A stretch of 64,000 bases of DNA. Origin: Salinivibrio sharmensis (lineage in GTDB: Bacteria > Pseudomonadota > Gammaproteobacteria > Enterobacterales > Vibrionaceae). How positions within the stretch are numbered: position 1 is the stretch's first letter; each line of letters starts with the position of its first letter. The DNA is taken from assembly GCF_001995985.1 (NCBI RefSeq), contig NZ_MUFC01000012.1:24396-88395 (forward strand). The letters run 5' to 3'. Positions 57,871-64,000 of this stretch are shown here, in pieces. Under the pieces are notes generated by a model that was not told the origin of the DNA, ran no database searches, and was given only the letters and a program-made list of their open reading frames with translations. The translations under genes were made by a program, and so were the position numbers.

Positions 57871-59553
57871 TTAAGCAAATACCGGATCCATACTGCCGGC
57901 CTCACGAGGGGCCATCAGCTTGTCGTTGTCACTGTAATCAACAGGAATCGCGATCACGGCGGGTCCTTCGGTGTCCATAGCTTGTTTCAGTTGGCTGGCG
58001 AGCTCTTCTTGGCGCGTGACCGCAAAACCTTTGGCACCAAACGCCTCGGCGTAGGCTTTAAAGTCAATCGGGCCAAATTTCACACCGGAAAAGCGCTGAT
58101 ATTTTTTGACCTCTTGCATCTCTACCATGTTGTAGGCGTTGTCCACCCAAATAATGTGTAGCAAGTTGCATTTGAGGCGCACAGCAGTCTCAAGCTCCAT
58201 GCTCGATTGCATAAACCCACCGTCTCCGGAAACGGACACCACTTTGCGATCGGGGTTGAGCAAGCTGGCACCAATTCCCCAAGGAAGGGCGACGCCCATG
58301 GTTTGTTGACCGTTCGAGACCAACAATTGACGGGAGCGGAAGCAGTTGAGGTAACGGGCAATCCAAATGTGGAAACTGCCCATGTCCAAGCACAAGGTTG
58401 TGTCTGGGGTGATCACATCCTGCATCACTTTGATTAGGTGTAACGGATGCAAAGCAAACTCTTGGTGTGACTGGCTATAGGCACGAATCGCTTGGCGTTG
58501 GTGAGCGACTTCTTCGAGCACATCGACGGTGGTAGATGGCATCAGCCAGTGGTGATCGAGCTGCTCGGTGAGAGCGTTCAGGGTAGGCTCAATTTGACCA
58601 ACGAGCTCAACGCTGGGGCGATAGTAGTGCTCAATTTCCGCAGGTTCGACGTCAATATGAACGATGTCTGTGTGTTGGGTATTCCAAAGTTCAGGGTCGT
58701 ATTCAATCGGGCTAAAGCCAATGGTGATGATAAGATCTGCATCTGCAAGCAATAGATCGCCGGGCTGGTTGTTGAACAAACCCACGCGACCCGCAAAGCG
58801 CTGGTAGTAGCTAATATCAACGGTACCTGCCGCCTGATAGGTGCCGAGAACGGGTAATTGGGTACGATTAAGCAGAGTACGAATAGCGGTGGCATTCTCG
58901 GGGCGACTGGCTTGTAAGCCTAGGAGGAAAACCGGATTTTTCGCCGCTTTGATTTTACTGGCTGCCTCGCTGATGGCCCGCGTATCTGCCATACCGGGAT
59001 GGGCGGGGAAGGTCGGCGCGAGAATATCGCTTTCCACGGGGTCGTTGAGAATGTCCATGGGCAGACTGACAAAGGCAGCGCCGGGGCGGCCGCTTTCTGC
59101 TGAGCGGAAGGCATTGGCAAGGATCTCAGACGCAGCAGTGCTGGCTTGAACCTCGGCGCTGTATTTGGTGACGGAGCGGAATACGCTCACGGTATCAAGG
59201 CTTTGGTGGGTTTGTTTTTGTTGATCGGCCCGTTTTACCGCGCCCCCTAATGCGACCAAGGGATCGCCTTCTGAGGTTGCGGTTGCCAGACCGGTAACCA
59301 AGTTGGCACAGCCAGGGCCAGAGGTCACCATGGTCACACCCGCCTTGCCGGTTAGACGGCCGACGACGCCTGCCATAAAGGCACCATTCGCCTCGTGACG
59401 AACGGGGATCATCTTAATGTTGGTGTCTTCAACCGCGTCAAAGAGACGGTCGATTTTGGCGCCAGGAATACCAAAAATGTATTCCACACCTTGGCGTTCT
59501 AGGTGATTTGCGATCAGTTGTGCGCCATTGTCCCACTGTGTTTTTTTAGTCAT
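57871..59553 (-). CDS. budB: Catabolic acetolactate synthase
   Basis: A 560-residue TPP enzyme of the AlsS/BudB type that joins two pyruvates to acetolactate. The catalytic Glu is in [14 protein letters not shown]; the TPP site is [15 protein letters not shown]...VDNAYNM. It is the catabolic form: no regulatory subunit, and no biosynthetic ilv gene is near. GAGGAG is 7 nt before ATG 59553. Confidence 0.95.
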   Translation of the reverse strand: MTKKTQWDNGAQLIANHLERQGVEYIFGIPGAKIDRLFDAVEDTNIKMIPVRHEANGAFMAGVVGRLTGKAGVTMVTSGPGCANLVTGLATATSEGDPLVALGGAVKRADQQKQTHQSLDTVSVFRSVTKYSAEVQASTAASEILANAFRSAESGRPGAAFVSLPMDILNDPVESDILAPTFPAHPGMADTRAISEAASKIKAAKNPVFLLGLQASRPENATAIRTLLNRTQLPVLGTYQAAGTVDISYYQRFAGRVGLFNNQPGDLLLADADLIITIGFSPIEYDPELWNTQHTDIVHIDVEPAEIEHYYRPSVELVGQIEPTLNALTEQLDHHWLMPSTTVDVLEEVAHQRQAIRAYSQSHQEFALHPLHLIKVMQDVITPDTTLCLDMGSFHIWIARYLNCFRSRQLLVSNGQQTMGVALPWGIGASLLNPDRKVVSVSGDGGFMQSSMELETAVRLKCNLLHIIWVDNAYNMVEMQEVKKYQRFSGVKFGPIDFKAYAEAFGAKGFAVTRQEELASQLKQAMDTEGPAVIAIPVDYSDNDKLMAPREAGSMDPVFA

Positions 59554-59594
59554 GTTGGGCTCCTCGTGAGGTTGCCTCCCGATGGGAGGTGATA

Positions 59595-60371
59595 TTATTT
59601 TTCTGCTTGTTCGATAGCGGCGTGTATGTTGTCCGGCGTTAAGTTCGCGCCGAGGAAGCTGGCATTGGTCGGAAGATCAATGACCAGTTTAGAGACCCGT
59701 CCAATTTGCAAGGTGCCACAAGCCAATTCGTAGTCTTGGACATGGCCTCCGCCTTGGCGTGTGTCAGTGATAAAGTGCTCGTGATAGCCAGCGACATTGA
59801 TCCCTTGGGTATATTGTGGGCTGCGAAATCCTGCAATCACGCCATTAACATGATCAAAGCGAAACTCAGGTTGTGCAGCGATGGCCTCAAGCATGGGTTT
59901 GTACGGTGGGGTTTGTTTGGGCACAGTGCGCGTGCGTACATGCTCAAAGGCACCGTCGATACGAACCGCACAAAAAATGTTGTCGCTTGGCACCAAGCTA
60001 TCGATGACATCATGCAGCTCTTGGCGCGACATGGGGTGATCAAAACTCTGGCTAATCTCTGGCTTGAAGAAGGTCATGACCGCAAAGGGGGTCTTTTGGT
60101 CCGGGTCGGCGTGACGCGCCGAGCCATCACCGCGCAGCTGAAATATGGTTTTATCAAAGGCGATGAGTTCACCGTCGAGTTGGTTAAATGTGCCGAGGCC
60201 GAAGTCGCCATGTTTGAGGAGATCGGCCATGGTGGTGTCGCCTTCGTAGACGCCATCAATCAAGGCACTCATCAGGGAGGTTTGATAGATTTCACCCTCT
60301 CCAGTGTGTTGGTGATGCTCAACGTAGGCGGCCGCAATGTGCTCGGCACAGTGGCAGGTTTGGGTGCTCAT
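59595..60371 (-). CDS. budA: Acetolactate decarboxylase
   Basis: A 258-residue zinc enzyme that turns acetolactate into acetoin. The His ligands are in [29 protein letters not shown] and [14 protein letters not shown] are typical N-terminal blocks. GAGGA precedes ATG 60371. First gene of the bud operon, 41 bp ahead of budB. Confidence 0.95.
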   Translation of the reverse strand: MSTQTCHCAEHIAAAYVEHHQHTGEGEIYQTSLMSALIDGVYEGDTTMADLLKHGDFGLGTFNQLDGELIAFDKTIFQLRGDGSARHADPDQKTPFAVMTFFKPEISQSFDHPMSRQELHDVIDSLVPSDNIFCAVRIDGAFEHVRTRTVPKQTPPYKPMLEAIAAQPEFRFDHVNGVIAGFRSPQYTQGINVAGYHEHFITDTRQGGGHVQDYELACGTLQIGRVSKLVIDLPTNASFLGANLTPDNIHAAIEQAEK

Positions 60372-60399
60372 AAAGCGTCCTCGTTAACCGTGTTTAACG

Positions 60400-60508
60400 A
60401 CCGTTCTGATAACCAAACGGTTTGTTGTATGAAATCTATAGATATGATGCGAGCTGACGTGGATAGCATCCAATACAAAAAAGGTTGGCTTTGATATCGA
60501 AAAGATAT
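60400..60508. promoter_or_regulatory. Dyads in the budA-budR intergenic region
   Basis: Three symmetric elements: ACCGTT/AACGGT (60400-60421), the 10-bp palindrome ATCTATAGAT (60434-60443) and ATATC-N5-GATAT (60494-60508). The last has LysR-type size, close to the budR start. Candidate BudR sites. Confidence 0.45.
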
Positions 60509-60565
60509 GGCACATAAAAAACGTGGTAAGATACTGAATATCAGAGATTTCTCGGAGGCAGGGTC

Positions 60566-61465
60566 ATGGAGATAAGGTATTTACGGTATTTTGTAACGGT
60601 GGCAGAGTGCCGACACTTTACCCGCGCAGCCGAAAAGTTGGGCATTGCACAACCACCACTGAGCCAGCAAATTAAAAAGCTAGAGCAAGAGGTGGGGGTG
60701 CCTTTATTTGAACGCTTATCTCGCGGGGTGGCGTTAACCCCCGCCGGTCAGGTGCTTTATGATGATGCGGTGAAAATCTTGGCGCAGTTGGATCATGCGG
60801 TGCAGCGGGTCAAACAAGTGGCGCGAGGAGAGCGGAATCAACTGCGGCTTGGATTTGCCAGCTCGACGGTGGTGAGCCAAGCCGTGTTAGAACTTGTTCG
60901 GCGATTACAGCAAGCCCATCCAGACATTGATTTTCAACCGATAGAGTTACCCATGCCAGCGTTGGTGGAAACCTTGCGCGAACAGGATGTCGATCTCGCC
61001 TTTCTACGCTTACCATGTTATGCCAGTGAACACGTGGCACACACGCCGTTGTTTCCTGATCCGTTTAAGCTGGTGGTACCTGCTAATCATGTCTTTGCCA
61101 AGCAGCAAAGCGTGACGTTGTCACAGTTGGGCGATGACCCGATTATTCTGTTTCCGCGTGATATTGGCCCAGGGTTACATGATGCCTTGGTGGATGCCCT
61201 AAAAGGGGCGGGACTGGCGCCATCGAATGCCTCTTTAGCGCCACAATTGCATTCGGCAACGGCGATGGTTTCCGCGGGGTTTGGGATTGCCTTGGTGCCT
61301 GAATCATTGACCACACAGCTGAGCGATCATGTTGCTGTGGTCGCGGTTGAAGACATGCCCTTAGTGAGTCACGTCGTATTGGCGTGGCAGCGCACCAATA
61401 CCGCTCAGGTTGTGCGTCGGTGTATTCATACCGCACGAGAGCAAGTCACTCAGATGGGGAGCTGA
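60566..61465 (+). CDS. budR: LysR-family activator of the bud operon
   Basis: A 299-residue LysR regulator: MEIRYLRYFVTVAECRHFTRAAEKLGIAQPPLSQQIKKLE is the AlsR/BudR-type N-terminus. Divergent from budA. The family activates acetoin genes in response to acetate and low pH; BudR identity is inferred from position. GGAGG 6 nt upstream of ATG. Confidence 0.9.
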   Translation: MEIRYLRYFVTVAECRHFTRAAEKLGIAQPPLSQQIKKLEQEVGVPLFERLSRGVALTPAGQVLYDDAVKILAQLDHAVQRVKQVARGERNQLRLGFASSTVVSQAVLELVRRLQQAHPDIDFQPIELPMPALVETLREQDVDLAFLRLPCYASEHVAHTPLFPDPFKLVVPANHVFAKQQSVTLSQLGDDPIILFPRDIGPGLHDALVDALKGAGLAPSNASLAPQLHSATAMVSAGFGIALVPESLTTQLSDHVAVVAVEDMPLVSHVVLAWQRTNTAQVVRRCIHTAREQVTQMGS

Positions 61466-61469
61466 GCCG

Positions 61470-62531
61470 TTAAGGCCGTTGAGCGGCATGCTGTAAAAAC
61501 TCTAATTGCATTCGCTCTTGCTCACTCATTTGATAGGGCTCGTCGGATAACTGTCCGGTGTCAAAAACACCGAGTGAATAATGATCCTGTGGGCTGATGC
61601 CAAATTGTGCTCGCTCACCGGGGTAGCCAGACATACGCTCAATGAAGACGTCTTTGAGTTGCCATTCATCACCATAGCCGCTCATTGAGGCTCTAAATGC
61701 ACGTAGATCCAGAGTTTGCTCTCCCTCACTGAGGCGTGTCTTGCTGGTTAATACCGCAACGGGTTGATCATCAGTAGTAAATAGGTTGGCACGCACCCGA
61801 TAAATACCGCTCTTGTCGATATCCAAAACGAGTGGAATGACCATATCCGGCCCACGGCCGAAAACTGGCTTCACCCCTTTCACTTCCGCAATTGGCTGAT
61901 AAAGACGGAAGTCGGCGGTGAGTACATCGTCGCCATCATCAAAACTGAGTGCTGCTTTGAGACGAAGTTCAATAGGCCAATCGGCTTCGGGCTCAATGTT
62001 CCACTGTGTATCTGTGACATCGAGTTGGGTCAATTCCCGATTGGACTGGACATCGATAATCGACAAGGTCGCGTGATTAAGAGAGGCTGGGGTGACCAGT
62101 GAGGCTTGGATGTTTTCCGGATAAAAGTAGCGATACTGGTTGAGCTTTAATGCCGCTTTCACCGAGCCGTCGAGAATCGGCATCGGCGTTGAAACGTGCC
62201 GGTTCCAGTGTAAATAAGGACTTTGTTTTGAAGGAATAGGAATCGAATAGGTGGGGTGTTGGATTTGCTCTGCATAGTCAGCGGCAATATAGCTAAGTGC
62301 TGGTTCAACTGAGGCTTGCTTGATATCTGGCTCCGCAGGTTGATGTTGTGTCTCATCGCCTGTGAGGTCAAGCTCCGCCGGCGGGGGATCATCATCGGAT
62401 CGAGGTAACAAAGACAAACGATCGCCCTCATTGGTAGATTGAGGCACAGGTGTATCAGCCACATCAAACCATAAATAAGCCGTGGTTCCAATTGATACTA
62501 GCAAGGTTACTGCGAGCAGCAGTCTAGTCAT
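61470..62531 (-). CDS. Membrane-anchored protein of unknown function next to lipase
   Basis: A 353-residue protein. An N-terminal signal anchor (LLLAVTLLVSIGTTAYLWF) is followed by an acidic, Pro-rich linker (about 30-80) and a beta-rich domain (about 100-330) with segments such as ALKLNQYRYFYPENIQASLV and SGIYRVRANLFTTDDQPVAVL. It resembles no family I can name. It lies 124 bp downstream of the secreted lipase on the same strand, so a role in secretion or folding of that enzyme is possible, but it does not look like LifO. Confidence 0.7.
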   Translation of the reverse strand: MTRLLLAVTLLVSIGTTAYLWFDVADTPVPQSTNEGDRLSLLPRSDDDPPPAELDLTGDETQHQPAEPDIKQASVEPALSYIAADYAEQIQHPTYSIPIPSKQSPYLHWNRHVSTPMPILDGSVKAALKLNQYRYFYPENIQASLVTPASLNHATLSIIDVQSNRELTQLDVTDTQWNIEPEADWPIELRLKAALSFDDGDDVLTADFRLYQPIAEVKGVKPVFGRGPDMVIPLVLDIDKSGIYRVRANLFTTDDQPVAVLTSKTRLSEGEQTLDLRAFRASMSGYGDEWQLKDVFIERMSGYPGERAQFGISPQDHYSLGVFDTGQLSDEPYQMSEQERMQLEFLQHAAQRP

Positions 62532-62655
62532 AGCAATCCCTAATTAATGTGTTACAGCCAAGGTAGCACAGCAAAGAAAAGCGAATAAATCCAAGCAGCT
62601 GCCCTTATACCGATGAAAGGGCAGCTTTGTTAGTTTTGTCACAGCTTACACGAAA

Positions 62656-63708
62656 TTATTGTGGGAGTGCATGGACAAGCTCTGACAAGGTGTCACGGTC
62701 TGAATCTTTCACAAAGCGATATTTCTTACCAAACCAGCCATCTTCGTCAACCGTATCGACGGCGATTCGAGACTGATCGCCGAGCACAAGTTCTGGATCG
62801 GTCGCTGTTACCTTCCCTTTGTGCCAAGGGTTAAAGATGGTGAGGTGGCTATATTTGTCGCCCATCAATAATGGATAGTGCGAGGGCATAAAGCGTCTAA
62901 CCCCCGTTTGTACGTAACCTAGCTTACCGTCAAATTCGATCGCGGTAGAGCAGCTATCAAATGCTTCGGCATCCGCGGCGCCACAGGCGGAGTGAGCGGC
63001 AACCACGCCATCATCACTGCCCGGAATAAAGGGAGACGTGGCACCTAAGAAGTCAGAGCCATTGCCCACAAAGCGGATACGCGGTACACGGTTATCAGGC
63101 CACATGGCGAGTTGGCGCGCGTTTGCCACTTTCAGGTCGTTCAGTACGCCGATATTGTCTTTACTAGGGAGTTGTCCCATCCACAGTGACACGGCTTTTT
63201 TCATGGCATGATTTAGCCAACCACCTCCCTCGGCAACATTCACTGCGATGTTAGCTAGTTCAACGCCACCACCTGCGCCTGCAAAGTCAAAGGTGCCGAC
63301 AATGTTGAGAGGCTCGAGCCCTGCGTTATTCAGCCAGTTTGCTTGGTTATCTAACAGGTAGCGAGCCACCAAGTCGCCGGTAGAGTGGGTCACTAAAATG
63401 CAGCCGGACAGACAGGTTTCTTGCTCGGAAAGCGTTTTTAATGCAGGCCATAGATAGTCTGATGCAATCTTTCCTTCTATCCGCTCGTGAGCGGGCCAAT
63501 CGACACGGGCATCAGCATGCTGTAACCAGTAGTTTTGCCAGTAGTCTGAGCCGTCTGCGGCTACTTGATCACGATCTGGACGGCTTTGTAGTTGGTCGGG
63601 TTGAAAACCATGAACTAATACAACGTTGTATTGACCGATGGCAGCAAAGCCTGTTGAAGACACCATAAATAGGGCGATTGCCATTGTTATCTTATAAATA
63701 TATTTCAT
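62656..63708 (-). CDS. Secreted lipase/esterase (alpha/beta-hydrolase)
   Basis: A 350-residue protein with a signal peptide (MKYIYKITMAIALFMVSSTGFAA). The alpha/beta-hydrolase oxyanion strand VLVHGFQ follows at once. The nucleophile elbow is THSTGDLVARY (Ser), an unusual T-H-S-T-G in place of G-x-S-x-G. IPGSDDGVV and KYSHLTIFNPW could hold the acidic and His triad members. Cys pairs (CLSGC; CGAADAEAFDSC) suggest disulfides in the periplasm or outside. I chose ATG 63708; an in-frame GTG at 63738 is possible. Substrate not known. Confidence 0.78.
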   Translation of the reverse strand: MKYIYKITMAIALFMVSSTGFAAIGQYNVVLVHGFQPDQLQSRPDRDQVAADGSDYWQNYWLQHADARVDWPAHERIEGKIASDYLWPALKTLSEQETCLSGCILVTHSTGDLVARYLLDNQANWLNNAGLEPLNIVGTFDFAGAGGGVELANIAVNVAEGGGWLNHAMKKAVSLWMGQLPSKDNIGVLNDLKVANARQLAMWPDNRVPRIRFVGNGSDFLGATSPFIPGSDDGVVAAHSACGAADAEAFDSCSTAIEFDGKLGYVQTGVRRFMPSHYPLLMGDKYSHLTIFNPWHKGKVTATDPELVLGDQSRIAVDTVDEDGWFGKKYRFVKDSDRDTLSELVHALPQ

Positions 63709-64000
63709 TTTTGTTGCCAACCTGTTTTGAGTAAACACTCAGTACTTATAGCTGATTATAAACTCATTGCCATAGTAATAAACAGGACAATAAAAGAGCA
63801 TTTAAACGAAAAAAATAAGGAAACACCCTATCCACTTCCTTGTTTTGTATAGTAAATAACCGTATTTTGTGTGAGAAGACATCGGCAGGGTCAAGTATTA
63901 ACCATGCATTGTTAGGGGCTAATATTTTTATGAATAAACGGGTTAATCACATCATTTGTTGAAATGTGATCTTGTTTCTAAATAAAACGATGTTTATCGC
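63709..64000. other. Intergenic region to the window end
   Basis: A 292-bp AT-rich stretch with no gene seen. It presumably carries the lipase promoter. Confidence 0.5.

Noticed and set aside
59706..60494. 262-codon plus-strand frame
   Set aside because: Antisense to budA, which has clear zinc-ligand motifs; a codon-bias shadow.

Overview
The window looks like a chromosomal segment of a marine or halophilic gammaproteobacterium of the Vibrionaceae. The evidence is the rnm-yciO-rluB ... yciK-sohB-topA neighbourhood, an OmpU-type porin, a c-di-GMP signalling operon, ubiTUV and a bud acetoin operon. Base composition is close to 50% GC. A Salinivibrio- or Grimontia-like host would fit, but that is an inference.

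Layout. 1-12.4 kb: RNA metabolism and housekeeping genes (rnm, yciO, rluB, yciK, sohB, topA, yhcC) with an inserted iron-uptake pair (AraC-type regulator and TonB-dependent siderophore receptor) behind a good Fur box. 12.4-16.6 kb: an RND efflux pump with its adaptor. 17.4-19.4 kb: a porin and a lipoprotein. 19.4-23.4 kb: a MocR-type regulator divergent from a cioAB-type cytochrome bd oxidase operon, which ends in a 44-residue DUF2474 protein. 23.6-31.6 kb: DUF805, GrpB, then a three-gene signalling operon (receiver-EAL, a 1594-residue PAS hybrid kinase, GAF with a degenerate GGDEF).

31.8-40.0 kb is the most unusual part. A tRNA-Leu(UAA) gene is split in its anticodon arm: the 5' half is at 31801-31843 and the 3' half at 39941-39998. 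Between them lies an 8.1-kb integrative element with a 14-bp core duplicated at both ends. The two halves joined at the core give a complete 87-nt tRNA. Just inside the left end the element carries an intact, different tRNA-Leu(UAA) with its own terminator, flanked by near-perfect inverted repeats. Its anticodon stem is recoded so that it no longer matches the att core. The element also encodes a tyrosine integrase, a small basic protein translationally coupled to it, a serine recombinase, two winged-helix proteins, a two-TM protein and several unknowns. It has four copies of an unexplained repeat and an over-represented TGGTCTA motif, and no phage structural genes.

40.3-49 kb: an MCP interrupted by an in-frame TGA in TM2, a LysR/YeiH pair with an operator-like palindrome, a CDF transporter, two GNAT/S66-type genes, an lhgO remnant and an SDR/LysR divergent pair. 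49-51.6 kb: ubiT and ubiUV (O2-independent ubiquinone hydroxylation) around a perfect FNR box. 51.7-57 kb: GNAT, VOC, katG, dcuC, yqfB. 57-61.5 kb: budABC with divergent budR (acetoin/2,3-butanediol). 61.5-63.7 kb: an anchored unknown protein and a secreted lipase. Together the right-hand third suggests adaptation to switching between oxic and anoxic growth: ubiTUV and DcuC for anaerobic respiration, bud genes for neutral fermentation, KatG for peroxide.
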